Below, piece by piece: positions 9,312 through 18,352 of a stretch of 64,000 nt of DNA. Made by a program: the position numbers and the translations under genes. The notes beneath the pieces are model-generated. The model saw only the letters and a program-made list of their open reading frames with translations, was not told the origin of the DNA and ran no database searches. This stretch comes from Pseudomonas palmensis (lineage in GTDB: Bacteria > Pseudomonadota > Gammaproteobacteria > Pseudomonadales > Pseudomonadaceae), in assembly GCF_017848315.1 (NCBI RefSeq), contig NZ_JAFKEC010000002.1:124001-188000 (forward strand), read 5' to 3'. The first letter of the stretch is position 1; each line of letters starts with the position of its first letter.

Positions 9312-9325
9312 CTACCTATAGGTAG
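9312..9325. promoter_or_regulatory. Short perfect palindrome CTACC-TATA-GGTAG
   Basis: A 14-bp perfect palindrome with the same CTACC/GGTAG arms as the five operator-promoters of the window, but with a 4-bp rather than 8-bp spacer. It lies about 110 bp upstream of the CMD operon promoter. It could be an auxiliary regulator site; no promoter elements fit around it. Confidence 0.35.
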
Positions 9326-9426
9326 GTGCGCAGTCATGGCCAGGCGCCTTCGACCAAAATATCATTGGCCACGTATCGATACTGTCACCTCGATCCTGCG
9401 TAATGACGTGAATTTAGCATGAGGCG

Positions 9427-9455
9427 TTGCAAGCCTACCAACTAGATGGTAGCGT
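9427..9455 (+). promoter_or_regulatory. Operator-promoter of CMD-OYE-tautomerase-Kef operon
   Basis: The -35 TTGCAA (9427-9432) and -10 TAGCGT (9450-9455) are separated by 17 bp. The spacer holds CTACCAACTAGATGGTAG (9435-9452), whose arms CTACCA and TGGTAG are perfectly inverted. A repressor bound here would block RNA polymerase. Four further promoters in the window share this layout. The likely ligand-responsive repressors are the two TetR proteins encoded at 14833 and 19685. Confidence 0.8.
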
Positions 9456-9516
9456 ATGCTCATAGTCGAAACCAACCCGTGAACCTGCCGGGCGTTAACG
9501 CCCACGTGAGAGCCTC

Positions 9517-9849
9517 ATGCAAGATTGGAAGCAAACCCGCAAAGACATCAACACTCGCCTCGTTGAGCTCAATGGCCTGTCCCCTGAAACCATGAAAGGC
9601 ATGGCTGCGCTAGGCGCCGCTGGCGGCAAGACGAACCATCTGGACGCCAAAACCCGCGAGCTGATTTCTTTGGCTGTAGCTGTGACCACTCGCTGCGACG
9701 GATGCATCGCTTTCCACGCAGCTGAGGCCAAGAAGCTCGGCGTTACCAGTGAAGAAGTAGCTGAAGCCCTGGGTGTAGCCATCAACATGAACGCCGGTGC
9801 TGCGCTGGTCTACAGCACCCACGTGCTCGACGCGTTTGATAAGTCCTGA
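9517..9849 (+). CDS. AhpD-like carboxymuconolactone-decarboxylase family protein
   Basis: 110 aa, cytosolic, all-helical AhpD/CMD fold. The redox motif RCDGCIAFH (CxxC followed by His) marks it as a peroxidase-type member rather than a true decarboxylase. Such proteins reduce peroxides or disulfide-like electrophiles at the expense of cellular thiols. It is about 85% identical by eye to the second copy at 33814-34146 over the whole length. First gene of an operon with old yellow enzyme, tautomerase and probably kefFC, behind a shared TetR-type operator. Confidence 0.93.
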   Translation: MQDWKQTRKDINTRLVELNGLSPETMKGMAALGAAGGKTNHLDAKTRELISLAVAVTTRCDGCIAFHAAEAKKLGVTSEEVAEALGVAINMNAGAALVYSTHVLDAFDKS

Positions 9850-9893
9850 ATCAGACGCTGACTTTCAACCTTCCAACGACGTCGAGATTAATC

Positions 9894-11000
9894 ATGAATA
9901 AGCTGTTCACTCCGTACGACCTGTCCGGTATTGCGCTCAAAAACCGCGTCGTCATGGCCCCCATGACTCGCACCCGAACCTTGAACAACATTCCAAATGA
10001 ATCCAACGCGCTGTACTACGCGCAACGTGCTTCTGCCGGCTTGCTGATCACCGAAGGCCTGCCTATCTCCGACGAGGCTCGGGGGTATCTGTACACCCCC
10101 GGCATTTACGAAGATGAGCACCTGCCAGGCTGGCGCAATGTCACTGACGCTGTGCATGCCAAAGGCGGGAAGATTTTTGCGCAGCTCTGGCACGTAGGGC
10201 GTATGTCCCATGTCTCGGTGCATGGTTTGGTACCGGTCTCCTCGGGCAAAGTGCCTGCCGTAGACACCACGGTGTATGCCTGGATCGAACCGGGCAAATC
10301 TGGGCCTGTTCAACCAAGCGAACCTCGCGCCCTGGAAACTGAAGAAGTGAAACGGGTCATTGCGGATTTCGTTAAATCCGCGCGGATGGCGATGGACGCA
10401 GGTTTTGACGGTATCGAAATCATGGCAGCCAACGGCTTCCTGTTCGATCAATTCCTGAGCAGCGCCCTGAACACTCGCACTGATCAGTACGGTGGCTCTA
10501 TTGCCAACCGTCAGCGCTTCCTGCTGGAAACAATTGACGCGATTGCTGCTGAAATTGGTGGTTCGAAGATTGGCGTTCGCTTCTCGCCGTTTGGTCGCCT
10601 GTACGACTTCGGGGTGTACGAAGGCGAAGAAGAAACCTGGATGAGCATGGCGGCTGCCCTCAACGAACGAGAGCTGGCATTTGTTCACCTGAACTACCAA
10701 CCGACCATCTTGGCCGCGCAAACGCCCCCAGGCTTCGGTGCTGCGTTCCGCGACGCTTACAAAGGCACCTTGATGGCTGCTGGCGGCTTCACCAAAGAGA
10801 TCGCAGAGTCTGAGCTGGCCAAAGGCGAACTCGACCTGATCGCTTTCGGCACCGCTTACATCGCCAACCCGGATCTGGTCGAGCGCATGCAAAACGATTG
10901 GCCGCTGGCCGAGGGTGATCGCGCTACCTACTACGGCGTAAGCGATTCGATTGATAAGGGTTACACCGACTACCCTGAATACGCAGCAGCAAAAGCCTGA
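9894..11000 (+). CDS. Old yellow enzyme family FMN ene-reductase
   Basis: 368 aa TIM-barrel flavoprotein that uses NAD(P)H to reduce activated C=C bonds such as enones and quinones. Seen motifs are APMTRTRTLNN, QLWHVGRMSH, YGGSIANRQRF and the C-terminal GTAYIANPDLVERM. One oddity stands out. The substrate-anchoring pair normally written HxxN or HxxH appears as EIMAANGF, so the histidine is replaced by methionine while the Asn is kept. The protein may therefore have shifted substrate preference. Cotranscribed with the CMD gene (45-nt gap) and the tautomerase. Confidence 0.92.
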   Translation: MNKLFTPYDLSGIALKNRVVMAPMTRTRTLNNIPNESNALYYAQRASAGLLITEGLPISDEARGYLYTPGIYEDEHLPGWRNVTDAVHAKGGKIFAQLWHVGRMSHVSVHGLVPVSSGKVPAVDTTVYAWIEPGKSGPVQPSEPRALETEEVKRVIADFVKSARMAMDAGFDGIEIMAANGFLFDQFLSSALNTRTDQYGGSIANRQRFLLETIDAIAAEIGGSKIGVRFSPFGRLYDFGVYEGEEETWMSMAAALNERELAFVHLNYQPTILAAQTPPGFGAAFRDAYKGTLMAAGGFTKEIAESELAKGELDLIAFGTAYIANPDLVERMQNDWPLAEGDRATYYGVSDSIDKGYTDYPEYAAAKA

Positions 11001-11030
11001 AATTCCATCCCAAACATTTAGGAGAACACC

Positions 11031-11249
11031 ATGCCACTCGTAACTATTAAAGGTATTGAAGGGGTTTTTTCTGACGAGCAAAAAGCCGAGGTCATTCGCA
11101 AAGTGACTGACGCCATGGTGTCGGTGGAAGGCGAAAACATGCGTGCCCTGACCTGGGTCATTTTCGAAGAGGTTAAGAGCGGAGACTGGGGTATCGCTGG
11201 CAATCCAGTCACTGCACAGGACGTGCTGAAGTTGCAAGCAGGCCAATAA
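11031..11249 (+). CDS. 4-oxalocrotonate tautomerase-family enzyme
   Basis: 72 aa, with the catalytic Pro directly after the initiator Met (MPLVTIKG), as needed for tautomerase-superfamily chemistry. AGGAGAACACC gives a strong ribosome-binding site. Members interconvert keto and enol forms or add water to unsaturated carbonyls; pairing with an ene-reductase suggests joint processing of electrophilic carbonyls. A terminator hairpin follows. Confidence 0.9.
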   Translation: MPLVTIKGIEGVFSDEQKAEVIRKVTDAMVSVEGENMRALTWVIFEEVKSGDWGIAGNPVTAQDVLKLQAGQ

Positions 11250-11271
11250 GGCTTCATCGCCAAACCATTAG

Positions 11272-11319
11272 CTCCCTGATCGCTGAGTGTATTTACGCTC
11301 AACGATCAGGGGGCTTTTT
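11272..11319 (+). terminator. Rho-independent terminator after tautomerase gene
   Basis: Long hairpin with outer arms CCCTGATCG and CGATCAGGG, inner arms TGAG and CTCA, then GGCTTTTTC. It separates the three-gene part from kefFC, so kefFC may depend on read-through or on its own promoter. Confidence 0.85.
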
Positions 11320-11358
11320 CCGTTCTTGAAGAACGCCAGGTTTGTGGGGAATCACGTC

Positions 11359-11880
11359 ATGATTCTGATCATTTACGCCCATCCTTACCCTGAGAAATCC
11401 AACGTAAACACGTTGATGCTCAGGTTCGCAGCTAACAAATCCGATGTTGTAGTCCGTTCCCTGTACGACCTATACCCCGATTTCAACATCAACGTTGAAG
11501 CTGAACAGAAGGCCGTGGAGCAAGCAGACCTGCTGGTTCTGCAGCATCCTTTGTATTGGTATAGCTACCCCCCACTTTTGAAGCTGTGGATCGATAAGGT
11601 CTTCACGCAGGGCTGGGCCTACGGGGCGGGTGCTACTGCTTTGAAAAATAAAAATCTCCTGTGGGCCGTGACCACGGGCGGAGAGCATGATCATTTTGAA
11701 GGCGGTGACCATCCGGGTTTCGCGGTGCTGTCCCAGCCTCTTCAAGCAACCGCGAATTACTGTGGAATGCGTTGGTTAAGCCCAGTCGCAGTTCATGGTG
11801 CATATAGAGCAGACCAAGACGGACTGCTCAAGCAGATCCGCCATTACGGCGAGCGCCTGGCCTCGTGGAAGGAAGATTGA
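11359..11880 (+). CDS. kefF: KefF-like NAD(P)H:quinone oxidoreductase
   Basis: 173 aa flavodoxin-fold enzyme. Visible features are the N-terminal phosphate-binding strand (MILIIYAHPYPEKSN), HPLYWYSYPPLLKLWIDKVF and VTTGGEHDHF, all typical of the KefF/MdaB family. KefF is the ancillary subunit that activates the KefC potassium efflux channel and also reduces quinones. The ATG at 11359 fits the family N-terminus; the frame extends upstream into the terminator. The stop abuts the kefC start with no gap, which supports the pairing. Confidence 0.9.
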   Translation: MILIIYAHPYPEKSNVNTLMLRFAANKSDVVVRSLYDLYPDFNINVEAEQKAVEQADLLVLQHPLYWYSYPPLLKLWIDKVFTQGWAYGAGATALKNKNLLWAVTTGGEHDHFEGGDHPGFAVLSQPLQATANYCGMRWLSPVAVHGAYRADQDGLLKQIRHYGERLASWKED

Positions 11881-13704
11881 ATGGACACTCATAGCCTGAT
11901 TGAAATGCTCATTTACTTGGGCTCAGCTGCCTTGATAGTCCCAATTGCCGTTCGGTTAGGTTTAGGCCCGGTTCTGGGGTATCTGATAGCCGGCTGCTTA
12001 ATCGGCCCGTGGGGCTTGAAGCTTGTGACCGACGTCGAGTCCATACTGCACTTCGCTGAAATTGGCGTGGTGTTGATGCTGTTCATCATTGGTCTCGAAC
12101 TCGACCCCAGGCGTCTTTGGGCTATGCGCCGGATGGTGTTCGGTGGTGGTGCGATGCAGATGCTGGCATGTGGTGCAGCCATCGCAATATTTTGCGCTGC
12201 ACTAGGCTTGAACTGGACAGCTGCGCTGCTGGTAGGGCTAACGCTGAGCCTCTCGTCGACAGCTATCGCGATGCAGGCCATGAATGAGCGGAACATGACC
12301 TCGACCGCCGTGGGTCGAAGCAGCTTTGCCGTGTTGCTTTTCCAAGACATCGCGGCGATTCCCCTGGTGGCTATGATTCCACTGCTGGCCGCAAACGGTG
12401 GCACGCCCTCGGGTGCGGAACTGGCCCTGTCTATCGCGAAAATCGTAGGTGCAGTTGTCGCAGTTGTTCTTTTGGGTCAGTACGTATCCAGACCCGTCCT
12501 TCGCTTTGTAGCGCGCTCTGGCCTGAGAGAGATCTTTAGTGCTGTCGCGCTGTTCCTGGTATTCGGATTCGGCCTCTTATTGGAAGAGGCAGGCTTATCG
12601 ATGGCCATGGGTGCTTTCTTAGCGGGCGTTCTATTGGCTAGCTCGGAATATCGTCATGCCCTAGAGAGCGATATCGAGCCTTTCAAGGGATTATTGCTGG
12701 GTCTGTTCTTCATCGGCGTAGGCATGTCGATTGACTTCGGAACGCTGATCGACGCCCCTTTGAAAGTCATCACTCTGACGTTGGGCTTTATCCTGATCAA
12801 GCTGCTCGTGATAAAGCTTCTGGGGCGTTTCTTGAGTGTCCCAAGTGATCAGCGCTCGTGGCAGGCGGTGTTCCTCGGCCAAGGCAGTGAGTTTGCCTTT
12901 GTGGTATTTGGCGCAGCGACTGTCGCCGGCATCCTGATCGACCCTTGGGGTAAAAGCCTGACGTTGGCGGTGGCGCTGTCCATGTGTATAACGCCTCTGC
13001 TGATCCTCTTGCTCAATCACTTGGACTCGTCGGGCAAACAGGGTAGCAAGGAATCGGACATCATTGATCAGAGCAATCCTCGGGTCATCATTGCTGGCTT
13101 CGGTCGGTTCGGTCAAATCGCTGGGCGTCTACTGATGTCCTGTGGCTTTGAGGTAGTGGTCTTGGATCATGATCCCGACCACATCGAGACACTGCGAAAA
13201 TTCGGAGTGAAGGTGTTTTATGGGGATGCCACACGTCTCGATTTACTTCACGCTGCGGGTGCCGCGAAAGCCGTGGTGCTGATCAACGCCATCGACAACC
13301 AGGACGATAACCTGGCACTGACCGAGCTGGCTCAAGAGCATTTTCCATCCCTGAAACTGGTGGTGCGTGCTCGTGATATGGGGCATAGCATTACCCTGCG
13401 CCAGATGGGCATAGAGGCCGTCGAGCGGGAAACTTTTGAAAGCGCGTTATCCCTTGGGCGTAGAGCCTTGGAGCAACTGGGTGTAGGGCGCTACGAGGCT
13501 CGTGAGCGTGCGGATCGGTTCCGTCGCCTGAATTTGGAAATGCTGGAAGAAATGGCCGCTCAGCCCGCTGATGACACCGAATTCAAGTACGACGCTTACA
13601 AACGAGCCAACGCTTTACTGACGGAAATATTCAACGAAGATCGTGCTCATCCAATTGACGCAGGCCCAGGAAAAAATGAGTCTTCAGCACCGAGAGGTGA
13701 ATAG
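11881..13704 (+). CDS. kefC: KefC-like glutathione-gated K+/H+ antiporter
   Basis: 607 aa. The first ~390 residues form a CPA2-type membrane domain of about 12 segments ([20 protein letters not shown]... [14 protein letters not shown]). A Rossmann RCK/TrkA-N domain begins near residue 402 ([14 protein letters not shown], then DHDPDHI). In the known system, glutathione keeps the channel shut and glutathione-electrophile adducts open it, so K+ efflux acidifies the cytoplasm and protects thiols. Its presence in this operon fits defence against thiol-reactive compounds. Confidence 0.93.
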   Translation: MDTHSLIEMLIYLGSAALIVPIAVRLGLGPVLGYLIAGCLIGPWGLKLVTDVESILHFAEIGVVLMLFIIGLELDPRRLWAMRRMVFGGGAMQMLACGAAIAIFCAALGLNWTAALLVGLTLSLSSTAIAMQAMNERNMTSTAVGRSSFAVLLFQDIAAIPLVAMIPLLAANGGTPSGAELALSIAKIVGAVVAVVLLGQYVSRPVLRFVARSGLREIFSAVALFLVFGFGLLLEEAGLSMAMGAFLAGVLLASSEYRHALESDIEPFKGLLLGLFFIGVGMSIDFGTLIDAPLKVITLTLGFILIKLLVIKLLGRFLSVPSDQRSWQAVFLGQGSEFAFVVFGAATVAGILIDPWGKSLTLAVALSMCITPLLILLLNHLDSSGKQGSKESDIIDQSNPRVIIAGFGRFGQIAGRLLMSCGFEVVVLDHDPDHIETLRKFGVKVFYGDATRLDLLHAAGAAKAVVLINAIDNQDDNLALTELAQEHFPSLKLVVRARDMGHSITLRQMGIEAVERETFESALSLGRRALEQLGVGRYEARERADRFRRLNLEMLEEMAAQPADDTEFKYDAYKRANALLTEIFNEDRAHPIDAGPGKNESSAPRGE

Positions 13705-13737
13705 CCGGCCAGACTGCGAGTTATGGAGAACGCTCCG

Positions 13738-14067
13738 TTAGCTAGCGTCTTCCAGCTCAGTGATAATTGCTTTCTTCAAGGCTGAAACTGACTTAGACCC
13801 AGCGAAGACTTTCAATAAGCGGCCTTCGTGAAACACCGCCAAGGACGGCACAGAGCGGATGCCATACATCGGCGCAATTGTCGGAGACACCGCAATATCA
13901 ATCTTTCCAAAGACCGCTAGAGAATGGAGTTTTCCCTCCAGTTCCAAGAAGATCGGCTTCATCTCTTTACAAGGTTTGCACCAGGAGGCTGAGAACATTA
14001 CGACACTGCTCCCTTTGGCTACGAAGCGAGCAAATTGGGGAGCGCTCAACTCAACGATACGACTCAT
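13738..14067 (-). CDS. Thioredoxin-family protein, copy 1
   Basis: 109 aa thioredoxin fold with active site SWCKPC (CxxC with Lys-Pro) and the cis-Pro loop SVPSLAVF. It would reduce disulfides formed by thiol-reactive agents. The start at 14067 (MSRIVELSAPQFARF) matches the family; the frame extends to 14124 without a ribosome-binding site. Last gene of the minus-strand operon OsmC-SDR-TetR-DsbA-Trx. A related but distinct copy (active site PWCGPC) lies at 32001. Convergent with kefC. Confidence 0.9.
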   Translation of the reverse strand: MSRIVELSAPQFARFVAKGSSVVMFSASWCKPCKEMKPIFLELEGKLHSLAVFGKIDIAVSPTIAPMYGIRSVPSLAVFHEGRLLKVFAGSKSVSALKKAIITELEDAS

Positions 14068-14130
14068 CTGGATTTCTCGTTCTGTATTGAGGAAAGGCGG
14101 CACCTTGAGAATGCCGCCATCCATTGCCAG

Positions 14131-14829
14131 TCAAATTTTGCAGCCATCGATCCCGCAGACTTGGCCCATTGATGAGCTATCCAGGGATTTCGCCTCAGCT
14201 GCCATCTGATTCAACGCCTGAAGAAAGGATGCGTCTGTCTGTGCGCCTGATACCGAGAACGCATTATTGAAGACGAAGAGCGGTACGCCGGAACCCAATT
14301 GGGCGGCAAACTGTTCATCCGCCTTCATCTCAGCGCGCAACTCTGCAGATGACCAAGCCAGCTGGATGGACTCGTCCGACACACCTGCGCCTTTAGCAAT
14401 CGCCGCCAAGCTGGCGCGATCAAAAAGGGACTTACCGTGGCTGGTACTCTGCTCGTACAGCGCTTCCACAAGACGCTTCTTTACCTCCGAGTCTTCAACA
14501 GCTTTTACCAGCACATGAGCATCCGCAGTATCGCCAAACATCATGGTGTCAAAGCGGTAATCAAGCCCGTCGACCTCGCCATATTTACTGACGGTACTCA
14601 TCATCGATAAAGCGGAGTTTGCGTTACCAAGCTTACGCTTCAAGGCAGGAATCATCGGCTCCGGAGCATGGTTGGCAGCCAGCCGATAGGCCCGAACGTT
14701 GACCTGTACGTCGTCCTTCTCTGGGAAGCATTCAAGTGCTTTCTCAAAGCGGCGCTTGGCAATCCAGCACCAAGGACACACATAATCAGACCAGATATCG
14801 ACAACGTATTTTTTCGAAGGAGTTTTCAT
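14131..14829 (-). CDS. DsbA-family (FrnE-like) oxidoreductase, copy 1
   Basis: 232 aa cytosolic DsbA-like thioredoxin fold with helical insertion. The N-terminal motif DIWSDYVCPWCWIAKRRFE supplies CPWC, and GVPLFVFNN is the cis-Pro loop. Family members act as disulfide isomerases or oxidoreductases; there is no signal peptide. The ATG lies three bases after the TetR stop, so the two are translationally linked. Paralogue at 33025-33720 shares the same CPWCWIAKRRFE core and C-terminal CGxxGC motif. Confidence 0.9.
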   Translation of the reverse strand: MKTPSKKYVVDIWSDYVCPWCWIAKRRFEKALECFPEKDDVQVNVRAYRLAANHAPEPMIPALKRKLGNANSALSMMSTVSKYGEVDGLDYRFDTMMFGDTADAHVLVKAVEDSEVKKRLVEALYEQSTSHGKSLFDRASLAAIAKGAGVSDESIQLAWSSAELRAEMKADEQFAAQLGSGVPLFVFNNAFSVSGAQTDASFLQALNQMAAEAKSLDSSSMGQVCGIDGCKI

Positions 14830-14832
14830 AAT

Positions 14833-15423
14833 CTATCCTGCACGAAGAAATGAAGACCGAATTGCCGCCATTTCAAGCAAATGGTTAAAACCAGCCAAAG
14901 GGTCGGTTGATCGACCGAGTGTCCAATCAATGAGGCTTGCTCCCTCCAACATACTCAACAGCATGAAGGCGAAGTTTTCAGCCGTTGTTCCCAGCGACCA
15001 GTTGTGCTGGCGGACTGCGTCATTCAGGGTGCTTTGGAGCCAGGCGAGCTGAGAGTTGAAGAAGTCCCGCGTGAGCCCTTGGAGCGACAACGGCAACGCA
15101 GCCATTTCCGCAGCCAAGGCGCCGCATAAAGGCAGCAGCCCATCATTCGCGCTGATCACGAAAAGTCGAGAAAAGGCCTGCAGACGCTGCAGTGGCTCGG
15201 GATACATGGCTTCGATTGAGGCCAGCGTTTCATTGAACCGGGAGATGTAATCGTTGATCAGCTCTGCGCCCAAGCACTCCTTCGTAGGAAAATGATGGTG
15301 AATGCTGGCTTTTCTGATACCGATCTTCGCAGCGAGATCAGCGTAACTGAATGCTGAGTAACCCTTTGAACGCATCTGGGTTTCCGCGTAACTCATGAGC
15401 GCAGCTTTTGTCGTGATAGGCAT
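14833..15423 (-). CDS. TetR-family repressor with cysteine sensor motif, copy 1
   Basis: 196 aa. The N-terminal HTH contains FSYADLAAKIGIRKASIHHH, the classic TetR recognition helix region. The ligand domain carries a lone Cys in LLPLCGALAAEMAALP, which is also kept in the second TetR at 19685. A conserved cysteine at this place would suit redox or electrophile sensing, as in NemR-type repressors; this is inference. It lies inside the OsmC-SDR-TetR-DsbA-Trx operon, so it would be autoregulated through the operator at 16977. Confidence 0.93.
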   Translation of the reverse strand: MPITTKAALMSYAETQMRSKGYSAFSYADLAAKIGIRKASIHHHFPTKECLGAELINDYISRFNETLASIEAMYPEPLQRLQAFSRLFVISANDGLLPLCGALAAEMAALPLSLQGLTRDFFNSQLAWLQSTLNDAVRQHNWSLGTTAENFAFMLLSMLEGASLIDWTLGRSTDPLAGFNHLLEMAAIRSSFLRAG

Positions 15424-15475
15424 TTGGAACTCCTACAGCCAGCACCTTTTTCCACCGGAGGCAGTGCACTGGGAA

Positions 15476-15496
15476 AGCGCCTCACTGAGAGGCGCT
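15476..15496. repeat. Small hairpin between SDR and TetR genes
   Basis: Inverted repeat AGCGCCTC-ACTGA-GAGGCGCT, with three to four T residues after it on the minus strand. It may act as a weak attenuator or as an mRNA-stabilising stem inside the minus-strand operon. Confidence 0.5.
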
Positions 15497-15518
15497 ATAT
15501 GCAGCGCTTGCTACGGTA

Positions 15519-16292
15519 TTAGGCCCGTACTGCCATCACCCCTGCATCAACGTCCCAGATAGCACCTGTCACCCAGGAAGTTTTATCCGAGAGCAGGAAG
15601 AGGATGGTGTTGGCGACGTCCTCGGGAACACCGACACGCCCCAGCGGGTGGAAATCGTTGAGCGACTTCATCGCATCCGGAATCGCGTCCTTGTCCATGA
15701 AACCTTCATAGATCGAGGTGTGAACGATGCCAGGAGACACGGCATTAACTCGGATACCGGAGTGCGCCAGCTCAATTGCCAGGTTTCGGGTGACTGCGTG
15801 CAGACCCGCCTTAGCCATCGAATAAGCAGTCGCTGGAGAGCCTGCCAGTGCAGCTTGGGCGCCAATCGAACCGACGTTGACAATGGAACCTTCGCGCTTG
15901 GCGGCGAGCATATTCTTGACCACGGCCTGCGTGATAAAGAACGTGGCGCGGTTCAAATCCAGATACATGTCGTAATCAGCCTCATCGTGCTCGATGAAAG
16001 GCTTCGGAATGAATATGCCTGCGGAGTTCACCATGAAGCCAATGTCACTGTGATTGGCATTGATTTCGTTGCGTACGAAATTCATCCCTTCTTCGGTCAT
16101 GAGGTTGGCAACGATCACCGATACGTTCCCCAACGAACTCAGCTCAGCGCGAACAGCGTCGGCTTTATCCTGTTTACTGCCGGTGAGAACCACGCTGCCA
16201 CCAGCCTTCAAAAACAGGCGTGCTGTTTCCAGGCCCATGCCGCTTGTGCCGCCCACGACCAACAGTTTTTTGCCTTTAAAAAAATCGTTCAT
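15519..16292 (-). CDS. Short-chain dehydrogenase/reductase
   Basis: 257 aa Rossmann enzyme with cofactor motif GGTSGMG near residue 13, NSAGIF, the catalytic YSMAKAG and a substrate loop beginning SPGIVHT. CTGGAGTC precedes the ATG at 16292. It would reduce carbonyls or oxidise alcohols with NAD(P)H; a role in removing reactive aldehydes or ketones fits the operon. The second gene of the operon behind the 16977 operator. The second stress-gene copy at 32-34 kb has no SDR. Confidence 0.92.
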   Translation of the reverse strand: MNDFFKGKKLLVVGGTSGMGLETARLFLKAGGSVVLTGSKQDKADAVRAELSSLGNVSVIVANLMTEEGMNFVRNEINANHSDIGFMVNSAGIFIPKPFIEHDEADYDMYLDLNRATFFITQAVVKNMLAAKREGSIVNVGSIGAQAALAGSPATAYSMAKAGLHAVTRNLAIELAHSGIRVNAVSPGIVHTSIYEGFMDKDAIPDAMKSLNDFHPLGRVGVPEDVANTILFLLSDKTSWVTGAIWDVDAGVMAVRA

Positions 16293-16364
16293 TACAGACT
16301 CCAGTACCAGATAACCGAAAGGTCGCTGGCCGCCAGGTGCCGTACACACCTGCGGCCATGACAG

Positions 16365-16919
16365 TTAGCCTTCGATGACTTCGAGCTTAGGGAGCATGCG
16401 GATGGCTTTAGAGAAGTTTGCGTAGTTGACCGAAGTCTTAAGCACCACCTTGTGCAGCTCTTCCACGCGCTCACGGGAGGCGTCGGTGTGCAGGCGGATT
16501 ACGACGCTTACCTCGTCGTAGCCTGGGTTAACGCTTTCATCGATACCCAGGAAGCCACGCAGGTCGAGAGTGCCGTCGGTCTCAATTTCCAGGCTGTGGA
16601 TCTTGATGCCCATCATCGCGGCATTGGCGGCATAGCCGACCGACATGCAGGCGTTGAGAGCAGCCATCAGCAGTTCCTGAGGGTTAGGCGCAGTGTTTTC
16701 GCCCAGCAGTTCATTGGGTTCATCGGCGGCGATTTCGAAATCACGCGAGTAGGTTTCACCGGCCAGGCTATAACGGCTGACTTTGGCTACAGAGCGGGTC
16801 TGGCCTTTCCACGCGGTCTTAACGTTGAAACTGGCGTGGCGCTTGCTCGCATCCTCAGCAACGGCTTGGGCAAATTGTTGCAGGGCAGCTACGTCAATAC
16901 CGTTCAGATTGGTAGTCAT
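16365..16919 (-). CDS. OsmC-family protein, copy 1
   Basis: 184 aa. Recognised by the OsmC core: ELLGENTAPNPQELLMAALN followed by ACMSVGYAANAAMMG, which supplies one conserved Cys. Family proteins reduce organic peroxides or reactive sulfur species using a cysteine pair and dihydrolipoamide-type donors. Here only the CMS cysteine is obvious, so a peroxidase mechanism is uncertain. The ATG at 16919 has GAGGATC upstream. First gene of the minus-strand operon; paralogue at 32425-32973. Confidence 0.9.
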   Translation of the reverse strand: MTTNLNGIDVAALQQFAQAVAEDASKRHASFNVKTAWKGQTRSVAKVSRYSLAGETYSRDFEIAADEPNELLGENTAPNPQELLMAALNACMSVGYAANAAMMGIKIHSLEIETDGTLDLRGFLGIDESVNPGYDEVSVVIRLHTDASRERVEELHKVVLKTSVNYANFSKAIRMLPKLEVIEG

Positions 16920-16973
16920 TTGATAGATCCTCGGTGCACGCATTTACGGGGGTAGGTTGTTCGCTGAGAAACA

Positions 16974-17002
16974 ACTCTACCAACTGGTAGGTTGGCGTGC
17001 AA
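16974..17002 (-). promoter_or_regulatory. Operator-promoter of OsmC-SDR-TetR-DsbA-Trx operon
   Basis: On the minus strand TTGCAC and TAGAGT are 17 bp apart. The spacer carries CCTACCAGTTGG and the -10 completes GGTAG, which matches the motif shared with the 9435, 20889, 34218 and 35717 sites. It lies 55 bp before the OsmC start codon. Confidence 0.78.
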
Positions 17003-17339
17003 GAAATTCTTTTCCCGTGAAGTGTGCGCACGCATGCGGCGACCTTTCGATCCGAAGAGGCTCGTATCTTAAGCTTGGTGAAATACCTGCTATTTCAGCA
17101 GGTTAGGCGACTGAAATGCCAGGCTCTCGGAGGTTTTAGATTTACACAGAGGGGAAGAGGCCAGCTCCGTTAAGAACTGGCAGCGGACAGTGCGGAGCTC
17201 CACTGCGAAGAGGTGGTAGCGGCTCAGAGTGAAATACTCCAAGACGTTGTTTTTAATATAATTAATGAAAACATAAACCAGACAAGAGGGGTTTTAGGCT
17301 GGCAGCAGTTGTCTTCGGCTGATGCACCTTAGGGGCACG

Positions 17340-17755
17340 TTTTTCATGCATGTTTTTGGTCGAACAGGGAGGGTGGCGATGATGGCATCGACCATCGACC
17401 ACTTGCGCAATGAGAGGCCTTTGTCGAGAAGAAGTCGTCGATGATCTCCAGAATGCCCCTCGCAAGCAGATGCTCTTCCAGCAGATGCCGGTAACTCACC
17501 ATCGTGGTGCCCTCAGGGGGCGGGGCGCTGAGTGTCAGCTGTGCAGACTGGCGCATCGAGGTGATCTCTTACAGCGCTTCTTCCATGGCTGGATCGCTAG
17601 TGAGACCAGTATTGCAGAGGTGGATGCGCAGCATGGTTTCCAGTGGATAGGGCTTCCTACCGCTGTCAGCTTTTGGATTATGCGGTTCGCAATGCAACCA
17701 GTGCATGCCACGGCACGACCTGTTTCATCTCAGCCAGGAAACGCTTGTGGCGTGT
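17340..17755 (-). pseudogene. Degraded IS5-family transposase remnant
   Basis: Minus-strand frames contain recognisable transposase pieces in order: [13 protein letters not shown], then [13 protein letters not shown]-like text with stops, then SYRHLLEEHLLARGILEIID, then LSLRKWSMVDAIIATLPV. These match the N-terminal half of IS5-type transposases (KQVVPW, RFRHLLE, VDATIIAAP). Several frameshifts and stops separate them. It is a different IS5 lineage from the element at 55509. The rest of 16995-18034 holds nothing recognisable. Confidence 0.65.
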
Positions 17756-17980
17756 TTGCAGAGCACGGCGAGACTGATCAAGTTGTTTGCGCTCTCAAAT
17801 CTGTGGCTGGTGCGCCTGCATTAGTTGGGGGACGTGCGTCCGTGAAGAATGTAACCAGGGCGTTGCCCTGGTTTCTCAATAATCAGCGCATGAAGAACAA
17901 GCTTTTCTGAGCCCCAAAACGCCTAATTAATGGTAAGGGGCCGGCGAACACACCTTCCCGATGCAAACGCCGGAGGCCAT

Positions 17981-18007
17981 GGTATCCACCTAATTTAAGT
18001 GGACGCC
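17981..18007. repeat. Palindromic IS-end-like sequence, left
   Basis: GGTATCCAC and GTGGACGCC flank a 9-bp A/T-rich centre, giving a near-perfect inverted repeat. A similar but perfect one lies at 19609-19634. The TnpA-like frame at 18035 starts between them. The pair could be abutted or flanking ends of a lost insertion element. Confidence 0.4.
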
Positions 18008-18034
18008 ATTTCTGACCCATCAGGCGGACTCTTC

Positions 18035-18352
18035 ATGCGCCTTCAGCGCCGTACCTACAGCAAATCCTTCAAAGCCCAGGTCATTCAAGAGTGTTCAGAG
18101 CCCGGCGCCTCCATCGCCAACATCGGATTGGGCCCCAGCCTCAACGCCAACCTCGTGCATAAATGGATACGCCTGCACACGCAGAAATCCACCGCGTTGC
18201 AGCCAGCGTTCATCCCTCTGCATACCCAGATGCTCCCGACCAGATCACAAGGCCAACCCGCCTACATTTGCCTTGAAATCCAATATCCGCGCACGCTCAT
18301 CAAAATGAGTTGGCCCGTCGACAGTGCCGCCGCCTGCGCAGCCTTAGCTTGA
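18035..18352 (+). pseudogene. IS66-type accessory transposition protein (TnpA), remnant
   Basis: 105 aa frame. MRLQRRTYSKSFKAQVIQEC followed by PGASIANIGLGPSLNANLVH matches the HTH-containing N-terminus of IS66-family TnpA proteins. The C-terminus (ICLEIQYPRTLIKMSWPVDS followed by AAACAAL) resembles the hydrophobic end of the same family. No tnpB or tnpC follows, so the element is incomplete even if this frame is open. One of several IS relics lying between the regulon copies. Confidence 0.65.

Noticed and set aside
9888-11246. 452-aa open frame on the minus strand opposite the old yellow enzyme gene
   Set aside because: Antisense shadow: the plus strand carries two well-recognised enzymes with ribosome-binding sites, and the minus frame has no domain and an odd His/Phe/Arg-rich composition.
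16951-16960. Extra GGTAGGTTG half-site near the OsmC promoter
   Set aside because: Single arm without a partner at the 18-bp spacing and no promoter elements around it; probably chance.
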